Shown one piece after another: positions 10,518 to 23,094 of a stretch of 64,000 nt of DNA. How positions within the stretch are numbered: position 1 is the stretch's first letter; each line of letters starts with the position of its first letter. Source of the DNA: Pseudevernia furfuracea. Lineage: Eukaryota; Ascomycota; Lecanoromycetes; Lecanorales; Parmeliaceae. The stretch spans positions 248,001 through 312,000 of the forward strand of contig JAIUPT010000022.1 of the NCBI GenBank assembly GCA_022315425.1, written 5' to 3'. The notes under the pieces are model-generated. The model was not told the origin of the DNA and ran no database searches. It was given only the letters and a program-made list of their open reading frames with translations. The translations under genes and the position numbers were made by a program.

Positions 10518-13020
10518 CTAAGAGGACTTTGAATACTTCTGCCGGTAGAACTTGGCAGCATTGACCATATTGATCAAAGCAGCTTTGGTCTCCTTCCATT
10601 GACGGGTCTTTAAACCGCAATCGGGGTCAATCCAGAGTTGATCTGGCTTGAGGTATTGAAGCATTTCCTGGATCCTATCCTTGATCTCATCTTCGCTAGG
10701 GATACGAGGAGAGTGGATGTCGTAGACACCAGGACCAATGTGTCTGGGGTAGGCCTCGTCGACAAAGACCTTTAGAAGCTTTGCATCGCTCTTGCTGTTT
10801 TCGATACTGAGCACATCTGCGTCCAGCGCTGCGATGGCATGGAAAAAGTCTTGGAATTCGGAGTAGCAGAAGTGGGAGTGGATCTGGGTGGAATCTTGCA
10901 CTCCAGCGACGGAGAGGCGGAAGGACTTGACGGCCCATGAGAGGTAATTCTCACGCTCAACACCTGCGCGAAGAGGCAGACCTTCACGAAGTGCAGGCTC
11001 ATCGACCTGAATCACGTAGACTCCAGCAGACTCAAGGTCAACGACTTCATCACGCAGGGCAAGAGCCAATTGCTCGGCTTGTACTGACTGATGGATGTCG
11101 TTGCGAGGGTATGACCACCTCAGACAGGTGATAGGGCCTGTCAGCATACCCTTCATGGGTTTCTTTGAGATTGATGCCGCATATTTCGACTCTTTTACGG
11201 TCATAGGTTTAGGACGAGAGATATCGCCAACGATGATCGGAGGTCGTACACAGCGAGAGCCGTAGCTCTGCACCCAAGCGTGGGTGGTGAAGACGTATCC
11301 AGTGAGACGTTCGCCAAAGTACTGGACCATATCGTTACGCTCTGGCTCACCGTGCACATAGACGTCGAGGTCGAGTTCTTCTTGGATCTTCACAACATCT
11401 TGGATCTCCTTCTCTATGAACTTCTCATATTCCTCCTCGGAGATCTCACCTTTGGTGAGTTTGTTTCTTTGGATTCGGATCTCCTTAGTTTGAGGGAAGG
11501 ATCCAATTGTGGTAGTTGGAAACAGGGGAAGTTTTAGCATCTCCTGTTGCTGGGCAATGCGTATTGGGAATGGTGACTTTCGGTTGAACATGTCTTCGGT
11601 AACCTTTGACTGGCGTTCTTTGACTTTGGGGTCGTTGGTAAGCTTTGAGGTTGCTTTGGCTTCCATGGATTTGGCGTTGGCTTCCAATTCTTCGCGGACG
11701 CTGGCAGGACCATCGGTCACGGCCTTTGCAATGATGGCCAGCTCCTTAGTCTTCTCGACTGCAAAGCTGAACCAGTCTTTGACTTCTTCATCCAACTTCT
11801 TCTCGCTCGCTAGAGTATGAGGTGTATGGAGCAATGAACTCGAGCTGGCGACGATGACACGATCTTTGCCAAGCTTCTGCACTGCCGTCTCGACGGTCTC
11901 AATAGCTTTCTTGAAGTTGGATTTCCAAATGTTACGACCATCAACCACTCCGACAGAAAGAATCTGCTTTTCGCCAAGAGCGCCCATGACAGTCTCGAGT
12001 TGCTCTGGGTTTCGAACAAGATCAATGTGGAGGCCATGCAGACTAGAGAATGAAGAGAGGACATCGTGGTTGTGAACAATGTCGCCGAAGTAGGTAGCAA
12101 CCACCAATTCTGGGATCTTGCCGCCAAGGCTTGACAGTTTGTCGTAAGCTGGCTTGAAAGCATTCTTTACCTTTGGAGGCAGGTCGAAGACAAGGCAGGG
12201 CTCATCAATTTGGACCGATTCAGCACCAGCTTCTTTCAGCTTGACCAAGATCTCCTCGTAGAGAGGAAGCAGTTTGTGTAGTAGACTGATTGGTACGACG
12301 TTCTGGTCTCGGTCTGCTTTCCCAAGGGCAAGGAATGTCACTGGGCCAACGAGGACAGGACGTGTTATGATGCCAGCTTCTTTGGCCTCAAGAAACTCCA
12401 CCAAAGGTTTTGGGTTTGATGAGAGCTTAAAGTTCTGTCCATCTTGGAATGTGGGCTTGACGTAGTGATAGTTCGAGTCGAACCATTTAACCATCTCCTG
12501 TACGACTATAAGCAAGTTTCTAGACGCGTGATCGGAAGGGTATTTAGCACACCAACGCAGGAACATCGACTGCAGCAGCTTCGGCTGACTGAGGCTTCTG
12601 GAGACCTCTACCCATAGCGAAGAACTCATCGATTGGGTCCAGTTTGTACTTGGAGTACTTTTCGGGTATGGCCTGCAACTCTAATCAGCAGCCGACCCTC
12701 CCTCAGGCATGCTGCGCACGGGCGGGGCCAACTCACCCCGAATAGCTGGATGTGGTCCAAGACATGGTCATAAAATGAAAAGTCATTGCTGGGAATGCTG
12801 TCGATGCCGGCTTCTTTCTGAATCTTCCAGTGCTCGGCACGCAGACGCTTTCCTTCGGCGAGGAGCTCTTTCTGTGATATCTTGCCACCCCAATATGATT
12901 CATTGGCTTTCTTGAGGTCGCGGTTGACTCCCATGCGAGGGAATCCAAGGACGGAGCTGAACAGGTCTTGAGCAGGTGTCGGAGTATCGGAGGGTGGATC
13001 TTTGCTTACGATTGAACCAT
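10518..13020 (-). CDS. MET6: cobalamin-independent methionine synthase (Met6/MetE)
   Basis: It transfers a methyl group from 5-methyltetrahydropteroyl-polyglutamate to homocysteine, the last step of methionine synthesis, in the cytosol. Exons are complement(10518..12497, 12553..12672, 12737..12956, 13010..13020), giving 776 residues, close to the fungal norm. The first exon carries only 11 coding bases (MVQ plus two bases). The N-terminal half shows SVLGFPRMG and WFDSNYHYVKP. The C-terminal catalytic half shows GEPERNDMVQYFGE, the zinc-binding HSHFCYSEF and the final zinc-ligand motif IDPDCGLKTRQW. Family knowledge places the metal ligands in these His, Cys, Glu and Cys positions, and all are present. 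All introns sit in the first fifth of the gene. Nothing suggests loss of function. Confidence 0.97.
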
Positions 13021-13785
13021 CTTTGCGCTCAGCTTTCGAAACAATGTGTAATTGGAACAGACGACGATTGAAGGGTCGGAAGAGAAAGTGGATATGGAAT
13101 GAGGATTAAGATGGTGATGAGAAAATCAAGAAGAAGGTTGGTAAAAGGGAGTGAGAGGTGAGATGTGAGATGTGAGTGAGAGCTTACTGTACGGCGGGGC
13201 GAGGAGAGTACTTTTGTTGGCGCCCCACCAGCCCCAGAAATTTCGTGCTTTCTCACTCGGAGGGGCTCGGTGGTCGAAAACAAAAGTACACTACGGTACT
13301 CTAAGGCTGAATTTTGGATTCGGATATTCCTTCAACGATCGAACGTGCACTTATACCATCTACGAGAGAATTATACAACTAGCTGGGTAGAAGAATCTAT
13401 GAACTGAAATCCTTGTGATCAAGGCTTTCGTTGTCGTCGTCGTCGATTTACTCATGAATAATGATGGGAGAAAATACATAGCGATTTTCGCTTCAGTGAT
13501 TCCTTGGCAGGGTCTCGCGTACGAGACAAAGCCCCGACTCGGACCACCGACAGCCGGTTAGCCTAGCCCTAATCTGTTATCCGAGGGATCGCCGGGAATA
13601 CCTCATTGCCGACACCAGTGGTGCCAGCTAAGGTGATGATGGTGATGGATTGATAGCTTCCTCATGCCTTGGCAAACAAAGAGTTTTGAAGCCATTGATA
13701 CTCCATTGAAGCCCTATAAATACCTACCTAGTCTCTTCGTATACATCGACGACTAGTTAGATCAAAAGGATCGATCAAAAACGCC
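13021..13785. promoter_or_regulatory. divergent promoter of MET6 and the 5-alpha-reductase-like gene
   Basis: The 765-base gap separates two outward-pointing start codons. A TATA-like element TATAAATA lies at 13715..13722, about 63 bases before the plus-strand ATG at 13786. No gene is supported in the interval. Confidence 0.6.
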
Positions 13786-14791
13786 ATGTCTATCATACCA
13801 ACTTGGTGTCCCCCCTCCCGCGAGCATTGGGAGCTCATCACATTCCTCTGGCAGTTCTTCCCCATCGTACGGTATGCCATCCGCAGTGTTTCAATGTCCT
13901 TCACTAATCTAAGCTACCAGCTCACCTTGTTCCAATGGCTCGTCAAATACTATCCCATGGGCAAGACCTCAACGGAATCTACGTTCAACGTCCCAGGCAA
14001 GATCGGTTGGGCTACTATGGAGGCGCCTGGTTTCATCATGCTACTGTACTTGATGTACGCTTTGCCCAAACAGGAGGGGATCGAGAGTCTTCCCTTTACG
14101 AATTGGACTATGGCTGCTTTATTTGTGAGTACCAGCTCGTTGCCTCGTCAACAGTGGCACTGTGCCTTTCGTGATCGACGTTGCTTACTCCTTTTGCATT
14201 CTCAAGACAATTCACTACATCTACCGCGCCCTCATATCCCCATTGGTTTTGAATCCGTCGATGTCACCTATCCACATTTCAGTCTGGGCTTCGGCGCTCA
14301 GTTTCCAATTGATCAATGCCACGTGCATTGGAGGTTGGCTTGGCGGATACGGCCCCACGACGCAGGACGAATGGACTGGCGCGGCATTGAGACTCGAACT
14401 CGGCCTGATGATCTTTGCAGTTGGTCTCCTAGGCAACATATATCACGACGATGAGTTGCGCGAGATCAGGAGGGCCGCAGCACGGAATCAGGAGAGAAAG
14501 CAGAAAGCTCAGGGCGAGAAAGGTGATGGGAAAGGTGTCGATAAAGTGTACATGGTTCCAGAGAACGGCCTCTTCAAATTGGTGTTGTTCCCGCATTATC
14601 TGTGTGAATGGATTGAGTGGGGTGGATTCTGGATGATTGGGGGAATGGCCTGTGTGCCTGCGAGGACGTTCTTAATCAATGAGGTGGCCACCATGCTGCC
14701 AAGGGCTCTTGATGGCAAGCAGTGGTACGTTGAGAGATTTGGAAAGGAAAAGATAGGGAGCAGGAAGGCCGTTATACCAGGCATGATATGA
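13786..14791 (+). CDS. 3-oxo-5-alpha-steroid 4-dehydrogenase (SRD5A) family membrane enzyme
   Basis: Exons join(13786..13866, 13921..14124, 14207..14791) give 289 residues, typical for the SRD5A family. The protein shows VPGKIGWATMEAPGF, HYIYRALISPL, NPSMSPIHISVW, a GGWLGGYG loop and the conserved end NGLFKLVLFPHYLCEWIEWGG. The terminal YVERFGKEKIGSRKAVIPG matches fungal members. Several hydrophobic segments indicate an ER membrane enzyme that reduces a C=C bond next to a carbonyl with NADPH. The natural substrate (a sterol-like or polyprenol/fatty-acyl intermediate) cannot be read from sequence. The first intron is 54 nt, divisible by three and stop-free, so its retention would add 18 residues without breaking the frame. 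I favour splicing because of the CTAAT branch-like site and family alignment. Confidence 0.85.
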
Positions 14792-17653
14792 AACGGAGGT
14801 ACGGCCTTATCAACGCATTCATGCATTATTCTGCGAAGACGAGGCTGGCTGCCTCTCAGACGTTCGGAGGTGAAGATTTTGGGAGGATGAGCCAATCCAG
14901 TATTGAAAGGATGAGTATCACCCCTAAAGAATGGTATCAAAAACCGGAACCTGTGCGCAAGCATTGTTATTCCAGGGTACTAGGCGTTGCTCCAAGAGTA
15001 CTCTTCACTACAACTCAAAACAAAACCAGAAATATGATCCTGAATGTGATGACGTGGGCATGTTGTGTCTTGACAATGTGACACAAACATCAGGTAAATT
15101 GACGCATGACATCCTCAGATATTGGCAACGAAGCATACGTGTCCATCAATCCATCAGCCATGTTAACGCCATGCACACTCCTATAAGAAGCCCCCGGTGC
15201 ATCCTGAACAAGTTCGTGCGAGTAACTGCGAGGGAAGGAGATGCTCGATCTTCGAAAGGACAGAAACGGTTGACCGAAAAGGAGATAAGACAGGTGCTCA
15301 AAGGCCCCAAAACGGGTTTAAGGATCCCCCTCCCATAGCGCTCCGGGTGTGGCAGTCACGGGGCATATGTATGTAGATGAGTGTGCATGGTGCGTTGCAC
15401 ATGTATGCATGTCGGGAGTTTCGCAGAATATCCTTCCTAGACTATCCTGCAATTAATCCTCCGGAAGTCGCTCCGATTAAAGTCAAGTGTTAATGCGAGG
15501 AGCGGTTTTGGTCGAAAGGAACAAGCTTGAAAGCAAAGCAATTTGTTTAGGCCAAGGAAGCGATGATATGAACTAAGTCATGATTCATGGACTGCTACAT
15601 CGTTCAGGTTGGCTTCAAAGCAAATCTCCTCGGAAGGATGCCCTTTGAGGCGTATGCATCAGCTTGACCACAAAGATCGCTAGCATATTCAAGGCCCCTT
15701 TTTACATACGCCACGTTGGTCCACTTGGCGATCACAGCTTTGAATTGATTCATTTATTCCACTAATTAAAGAAAGGGTCAAAAGAGCAAGAGGTGTAGGG
15801 AAAAGAAAATATGCACGCAAGCAGATGTTCATTCGACAGATAATGCCTCAGTTGCGCGGTCAGACCGTCCGACGTACCTTTCCGGCTTCTTGCATAATGT
15901 ACTTCTGCGCCCCCCGCAACACCCGTCACGCCGAGTCCTTAGAAAGTTATAAAAAATGTGCAAGGTGAGCGATCTGTCGATGGTACGAAGCACAGTACTG
16001 GGAAGAAGGGGAGGCCTGGCTGAAATGCTGATGGGTCCGGAGAAAGCTGTTAGTTTACGACGGAAAAGCTGGGGAAGCCAAGTTGGAAGGGTATGATTGG
16101 CTGAAAGGAGGTTTAATGCCAAAGGCGTCTCAACTCTCAAGTGTGGGATAGAGAAAAGCAAAGTCATTTAGACCTCCCGTTGCTCTCTTAGCAGGTAACT
16201 GCCCCCAACCTCCAACGCGATACCTAGATGATAGACGATTCTCGTCAGAACCTTCTCACACGGCGTGAACAATGTCAATGAAGCGATCAATTTCCGTGAT
16301 TGGAAGTTGTCTGAGGCGAGAATTGGAGTGTCGGCCCTGCATTTCCATTGAACAAGATCTGTAGGTCAATTGCAAGGAGATACTCATCGAAGGGTGAGCC
16401 AAGCCCAAGCCAAGCACTGTCGGGAAGAGGGTCCGCAATCCGCATTACAGTACAGACTACCGTAGTCAGAATAATGTACTGTAAGGTAAGGTATGCGCAA
16501 TATTATTGATGATAGGCGTTCAGCCGCCTCAGGTAGCCTACTAGCCTTGATAGCGGATAGTGCCCTAAGTAAATTCTAATGGTGCCAGAATGATATGCAT
16601 CCCATGATTCCCATACATAGTGCCATAGTATGTAGTGGGATCATCGCAGAGATAGTGCAACATGGCCCCTCGCTTACCCTCGCTTACCCTCGATTGTAGG
16701 GATTATAGCCAATAGCAGAGTCGACGGAAATTTGATTCAACGCTGAGCTAGGACCTCAAGAGGTTCGGGGCGTTGAGCAAGCCTTAAGGTGCCTTTAAGG
16801 TGACACCAATTCGACAAGATGCACGCTAAAGCCCAATTTTTTTTACTTCCCTTTCCGCTCTCGTAGCTTCGTAGCTTCGGCCTACGGTAGTTTGCGGGGC
16901 GGCCTCAGGTTCGAAGAAGTGACATTTTTTTCCTCCAGTCACCAAGTCTAAGTTACTCTGTCTCTCGCTCTCTGCCTCATTTCCCCCTCCCCCAAACGCT
17001 TTCCCCAAGCTTTTCATCCATTCTTCACGCCTGCAAGCCCATCCAAAACGCTCTTTCATTCTTTTTCTTATTTGCTTTACCGTTAATTCCTCATTTTCAC
17101 CATTCGCCAATTCGGTACCTTATATAAAGCGGCTCGTCTAACATCGACGTCACTAAAAGAGTGGGGTGCGAAAAGCTTGTCCATTGTCCTCAGACCACAA
17201 GCAACAAGCACTCCTGTCCTCCTTCTCGCCCTTCAATCTATATTCTTCCACCATTGTGGCCTTCCACACTATCCTTCCGGCTATTACCCAACGCGCCAAC
17301 GCCAATACACTCCCTGACCATTTCTTGGCACATCAACCCGTTGCAAAGCCTTTGGCAGAAAGTATCCAGACGTCCGAGATCTTCTAGAGATACCGCAGGG
17401 ACATTGCGTTGCCGCCTTGTCACCGGAGCCCAAGGATTCTGTTTTCCTAGGACACCTTCCTCACTATCCGCCTGGGCAAAGACTCGTCACACACATCGGC
17501 TGGCACGTTTCTGGGACACAATGACATGCAGAAGGGACATCAATTTCTTCCGACCTCGATGACATCTCATTGGAATTGTCAGGCAACACAGCGTTTTGAT
17601 TCAGGCTTCGGACTTTCATATCGAGTGGAAAAGCAGCAACACCAAGGACTGGG
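14792..17653. other. long intergenic region and leader of the kinase gene
   Basis: This is about 2.9 kb with only short, unconvincing open frames (for example 15829..16167 minus). Two copies of CTCGCTTACC-like sequence stand near 16672..16692. A CT-rich tract spans roughly 16960..17000, and a TATA-like box lies at 17121..17129. The last 500 bases look like a transcribed leader with several upstream ATGs (for example 17523 and 17526) before the kinase start. Confidence 0.5.
17121..17129 (+). promoter_or_regulatory. TATA-like box of the kinase gene
   Basis: The sequence TATATAAAG lies on the plus strand about 530 bases before the kinase ATG, just after a CT-rich tract. It would imply a long 5' leader. 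This is inferred from the motif alone. Confidence 0.45.
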
Positions 17654-20600
17654 ATGTCTACCACACATGAGGAGGAAAGAGTTGGGGAGCATGCAGGCCA
17701 GGAAGCACCAGTTGGAGGGAATATGCCTATAACACCTCCACCGTCAACAGATCCTTCGTGTTTGGATGGAGTTGGGTCCAATCACGTCACTTTCCAAAAC
17801 TATGATCAAACACCCTATGATCAAACACTTAAGGCACCGCTCTTGAAGGGAATTAACCGAATGCACCCGGGAAATGATTTGCCAGCTGTGGAAGAAGATC
17901 GAATAAAGACGCCAATGCTGGAGCATCCGCCATTGATAATTGAGTCCCTAGGGTCAAAGCTGTCTGAACCTGTGAAAAAAGAACACCAGCTACAATACCA
18001 AGGGAATACAGAGGAAGATATTTTAATGCCCGGACACCCTGACTACTTTACTCGAAAAGTTCCGCAAGAGTCGCTTGTTGCCGATATCTCTCGAACACCA
18101 TCCTCATCTAATTCATTGTCAACTGCCTTAAGTGTTTCAACAAACAGTCAACGTGACACGTCTTCCACACCAGTCTCTCCTGATAGTCGTGCAAGTGCAT
18201 GGAAGGACTACGTGCCGTCATTCAATCCTGAGAGCAACCGACCTGTTTCTGTTCCCAACTTCCAGAGTAGACCTTTGTCCTGCCGCAGAGATGGACCAGA
18301 CTACCCTAATTACCCAGATCAATCATTCAAGGCTCTGCAGAATCAGCATTATCCTCCGCCCTACCAACCAGGCGAGTTTCACCATCTGCGCACTCGAAGC
18401 TCCCATCCTTCCCAGAATGCATCCTTTTCCTCGAGCGATGAGACACCTGCGCGGGGCTACCCACAAATTCCTTCAGGAGCAAAGACAGCCGGAAACACGC
18501 CAGCACAGAGTCCTGGCTTGTTCACCCCCATGTTATCAAAGAAGCACTGGACGGGTGAGTCCGAGGAGATCCGTTCAGGCACCCCTATGCTCCATCCAGC
18601 CCATCTACAGACGCCCAAAGAGTAAGGTTCATCATTTGTCATGGCTCGTCCAAAACATGGGCGGACTTCTTCAATTCTTCTGCTAACATCCTGCAGGACA
18701 CATACACTGAAAAAAGATATCGATCCTGTATCGGGCAGAAAGACCATCAATCACTACGAGTTGTTAGAAAAACTTGGAAGCGGTAACCATGGTACCGTGA
18801 AGCTTGCTCGAGACTTGCTCACGGATACCCTTTGCGCCGTCAAAATAGTGAGACGCTTTTCGAAGAAGTTGCGACTGGGCAGATCAGGAGATCCCAATAA
18901 CATGATTAAGAAAGAAGTCGCTGTGCTCAAAAAAGCTCGACACCCGAATGTGGTCAGTTTGCTTGAAGTCATCGACGATGACGAATGGGGCAAAGTTTAC
19001 CTGGCCCTCGAATATGTCGAGCGAGGAGAGATTGTTTGGCGCAAACCAACTGACAAAGATGTTGCGCTATTTGAGATGGAGCGTTGCGAACGCGAAATGG
19101 CAAATGGCCTCAGCGACGACCACGAGAGCGCAGCTATTAAGGAGTTTAACAACTTGGCACCATCAAGGCGACACGGGAAAGCTCAACGGCTCGCAGAGCA
19201 GGGACGTCAGGAACGTAGGGATCGGGAACGCTTTGGATGCGGAGGTTCCAATCGCGAAGCACAAAAACCCGGCACTGATCCTTACTTCTCTCTTGAGTAT
19301 GGTGGCGAATCCGAAGATGAGACCGGTGCAGATTCTATACGCCAATCTCCAGCTCAGATTCACGGTGATAAGCAGCCGACAAACAGGCCAATTCCAGTAG
19401 ACACAACAGATGATTCGCCTCAGAGTGAGACGCCGACCCAAACACCGAAGCCGGTCTCACACTCAACAGACGCAGCCAGCACTCTCGCGAGCGCATCATC
19501 CTCTCGCCCTGAAACCCCGGCACAGTATGAAGGTCCGACGTCAGGATTGGAGACCAAAGAAACCGCTAAAGATGTCGAGTTGCAGTCATTGCTGAACAAG
19601 ATAATCCTTGGAGAACATGATTGGGATCCAATCGATGAGAATTTTCGCTACGTTCCTTGCCTTACATTAGCTCAAGCTCTCGATGCATTCCGTGATACCG
19701 TCCTTGGGCTGGAATACCTGCACTATCAAGGCATCATCCATCGCGACATAAAGCCTGCTAATCTGTTGTGGACCACGGGGTTTCGTGTCAAAATATCTGA
19801 CTTTGGAGTATCCTACCTCGGCAAGCCCATCAGAGCCGATGACAACAACGAAGAAATCGCTGAAGCTGACGCGGAGGTACACGATGAAGCCATCGAGCTT
19901 GCAAAAACAGTTGGCACTCCGGCTTTCTATGCCCCAGAGCTTTGCGATCCTCAATATTTCGAAGTTGGTGGGACCTCCGAACGCCCAGCAATCACTGGTC
20001 AGATTGACGTCTGGGCTCTTGGAGTTACACTTTATGCAATGGTCTTTGGGCGACTTCCTTTCTTCGACAGCAACCAGTTTCTAATGTACGAGAAGATAGC
20101 TCGTGACGAGGTCTTCATTCCTCGAATGCGCCTTAAGGGTGTTCCCCATGAGATCGCGAGCAAAGCATTTGGAACGGTCACGGATCGTAGAAAGAGATTC
20201 GATGATATTCTCGAGTATGAAGATGTCAATGATGAACTTCGCGATTTGTTGAAGCGTCTGCTCGAAAAGAAGCCTTCTAAACGCATCACCCTGAAAGAAG
20301 TCAAACACCATCCCTGGGTACTTCAAGGCATTACGGATCGTATTCTTTGGATCGACGAGACCGATCCATCACTGCAAAGTGAAGGCAAGAAGATTGAGGT
20401 CTCCACGCAAGAAGTCCAAGATTCCGTTACGCCACTCACTGTTTTCGACCGTGTTAAAGCGGGGATCTCGAGAGTCAGCTCTGTCTTCCGAGGCCGTGGC
20501 TCTCAAAATCGCAAGAGGACTGACAGCAATTTAAAAACGTTTGATGGCGCGGGCTCAACCGCTGCAATCAAGAATCCTCCGAGTGTCAAAGATGAGAGGA

Positions 20601-21715
20601 GGACTAGTTTAAGGGGAGACGAGCAGATTCTTCCTGCACTACGCGCATCGAGAGAGGCCTCAGAGCATCCACTTGCACAGAGCGTTGCAGCCAGCCCCGA
20701 AATGAAGGACAATCACTCCTATTTTGATGACAGTGGAAACGCTGTGAGGCCTGCAACTGATCCGCAAGTCGACCGACCAATGCTACCTGACCGCATGCTA
20801 TCCACTGCTGATTCTATGAAGACTATACGTGCTCCTGCGCCTGCACCTGCGCTTTTACGAGAAACCTCGTCGCCAAACGCTTCTTCGCCGAGTGAGGACT
20901 TCTCTTCAGCGACCACCACTGTTGTTGATCCCATGTCGAACTCGTCATCAAGTCTTAGCAATGTGTTTTCGGGAGCAGGGCGACGGTTTGTGAACAGTAT
21001 GCGAAGTAGAGAGCGCGGTGTTGGACGCCAGAGTCCCTCTCGGTCAAGTCGGTCATCCTCTATTGGTGATAGTACTGAAGACTTCCATGCCTCACCAAGC
21101 CTTGCTCTCTCGTCGGCCATTGCTGCCGGGCATGTGGACCTGCCCCCCGCTCTTCGCGAAGGACCAGATGCACACCCTGTGCTGCAGGATTTACCAAGTG
21201 AAGCATTTCGGCATCCACAAGAGCAGAATTACCGCCGCCAAACTCTTGAGTATGCGCAACGCATGAGTCAACCTCCAGCAGTGTCCACAGGTGCCGATGT
21301 TGCCTGCCCACCGTCTCCAGACGACGAGACCTTTGTTTCTCGGCTAGGTCCTACCTCGGTGGCAGACAGCACCTCGACTTTTGCCATTTCCTCATCCTCG
21401 GACCAGATTGTTTCCGGTGAATCGACGGCTCACTCTCGCATCCCCTCCGTCGTCAGTAGGGCCTCATCTCTGTCTGTGCCCATTGAAGAAGACGAAGGGA
21501 CCAGGGCCCTCGCCCTCGAGAAATCAATTTCACCCTTGACTATTGGCAGAAAGAGCGGATCGCATCACCGTGGAACCTCGACCGAAGCGCCTAACCCAAC
21601 ACCATCGATTGCGAGAGCCGCAGCGGAGAGAGCAGCAGCAGACGATGAAGCTGGCTACAACGGCGAAGCAGAACAAGACTCGGATAGTGAAGATGAAGGC
21701 CTGGCAATGGCCTGA
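17654..21715 (+). CDS. CaMKK / SNF1-activating-type serine/threonine kinase
   Basis: Exons join(17654..18621, 18697..21715) encode 1328 residues. The first 320 residues are low-complexity and Ser/Pro-rich. The kinase domain begins at INHYELLEKLGSGNHGTVKLA (glycine loop), with the lysine in CAVKIVRRF, the catalytic loop HRDIKPANLLW, DFGVS, and activation-segment end GTPAFYAPELC. The motif LKKDIDPVSGRKTINHYE just before the domain is typical of the fungal CaMKK group (yeast Sak1/Tos3/Elm1, S. pombe Ssp1), which phosphorylates AMPK/SNF1 and related kinases. About 200 acidic, low-complexity residues (DNA about 19050..19620) interrupt the domain before the catalytic lobe. The C-terminal 450 residues are disordered and rich in Ser. 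The intron has donor GTAAGG and branch TGCTAACA. Which family member it equals needs phylogeny. Confidence 0.9.
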
Positions 21716-22201
21716 CCTTACAGGAATTGGAAGGAGAGAAAGTCACTATGTACATTGACGAATCGAGAACGATAAATACGACATTCAGCGACGGCGCACA
21801 CGGTGAGGGAGGATACCAACGATTTTGTAATGCAAAGTGTGTCGCAGCACCTTCGCGGTCATGAACTTACCTAGGTTTTGGTGGATGCAATAGACTTCAC
21901 TTCTTCTTTCCTTACTGCGTATCTACACGTCGTCTATCTTTTCTCTAATGTCAATTCGAATCAAGTCGGTCGCACTGGACACAAAAGCGATTCTTGGAGG
22001 TTACACATACCATAGAACTTGACACAGCGAAGGTGGCATCAGTCGCTTGGTTGCTAGGCCAGAGGCTGTTATGACTGGCTGGCTTTTTTATATTTTATAT
22101 AGCTTTACGGTCATTGACCTTGCTAGGTAGTTACATTAATGGAACAATCTCCGATCTCAAAATATTTCGCTGGATGTCGCCTGACCTGTGTGACTTGGGT
22201 G
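21716..22201. other. convergent 3' region of kinase gene and ALG14
   Basis: Both flanking genes end here. The stretch includes AT-rich segments near 22083..22105. No gene is supported. Confidence 0.5.
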
Positions 22202-23094
22202 TCACCGTACAAGTACTCCCTTGTATTCTCCCCAGCCCCTATCTTGCAAGCCTTTCCACTGCACCAGCATTCGGTCACAGAGACCACACCACACGATAAT
22301 TCTCCCGCTCAAACTTGGCCGTTTGACCCGCGCCCAGGATTCAACATAGATGGCCCGCATTCCGCCCGAGCTGCCATGGCCTCGCACAGACTGCCTAGCT
22401 GGGCCGACGAGAGGCAGAAAAGAGAAATAGCGCAAGATGGTCGAAGCCAGGATCAGGATGAGAGACGTAGCAGGCCCATTCGTGAGTATGAGATCCGGAT
22501 AGCCGTTAGGATGCCGATAGAGCAGCACCAGACACGCACAGAGACACCTGAGCGAGCTCAGCGGCGAGGTCAGAAACGGTTGATGTATACGCCGAGCTCG
22601 AGGGACGGTGTGGATGCTATAGTCTCTTCTCAAGATCGCGCCCATCCCTTTCTCTTCCCTTACCCCGTCTGTAACGCCGAGGATTCCTTGCTTCCCCTCC
22701 TCCTCCTCCTCCTCCTCCTCCTCCTTCTTCTTCTTTTCCTTGGCGGCAAGGCCTCGCTCAAACTCCTCGGCTTTGCCGGCGCTGAAGTCGTCCCCACTTC
22801 CGATCACGTAGGATCGGTAGGTGTAGTGGGCCGGATTGAGAGAGGTGAGGAGGGAGAGCATTTCCGCCGTGTGTCCGCCGCTGCCGAGGACGATGAGGAG
22901 GTGGGTTGGTGTCCCGCGTTTGCGGGGAGGTGGACGGCGGCGGTGGAAGGCGGGCAGGATGTAGATGAGACGGAGCTGGTAGGACACGGTCAGTTGGAGA
23001 GGATGGGTATTGAGTGTTTGGGGGGGGGGGCGCTTACGAATGCCGTGGTCAGGAGGATGAGGGTGAAGGCGAGGATGTAGGGAAGGGATGGCAT
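22202..23094 (-). CDS. ALG14: ALG14-type subunit of UDP-GlcNAc transferase
   Basis: Alg14 is the ER-membrane anchor that recruits the catalytic Alg13 to add the second GlcNAc in dolichol-linked oligosaccharide synthesis. Exons complement(22202..22975, 23038..23094) give 276 residues. The first exon encodes a 19-residue hydrophobic start (MPSLPYILAFTLILLTTAF), the membrane anchor. The second exon shows the family signature LIVLGSGGHTAEML, then YVIGSGDDFSA, DLILTNGPATSL and IYVESWARVKRPSLSG. A KKKKEEEEEEEEE run encoded by a CTC/CTT microsatellite (22696..22737 on the plus strand) lengthens a loop after residue 95. An 11-G homopolymer lies inside the intron (23020..23030). A 313-codon antisense frame on the plus strand is a shadow. 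Confidence 0.93.
22696..22737. repeat. trinucleotide microsatellite inside ALG14
   Basis: A run of CTC followed by CTT triplets on the plus strand reads as consecutive Glu then Lys codons on the minus strand. It is in frame and widens a surface loop of ALG14. Confidence 0.85.

Noticed and set aside
14931..16167. Open frames in the region before the kinase gene
   Set aside because: They are short, have mixed strands, no domain, no splice partners and no coding-like pattern.
16670..16695. Possible telomere-like repeat (CTTACCCTCG twice)
   Set aside because: Only two copies of a ten-base unit, inside an ordinary gene-rich region.
22139..23080. Long plus-strand open frame (313 codons)
   Set aside because: It lies antisense to ALG14, which has clear family motifs and a proper first exon; the low-complexity LLLLL run comes from the microsatellite.
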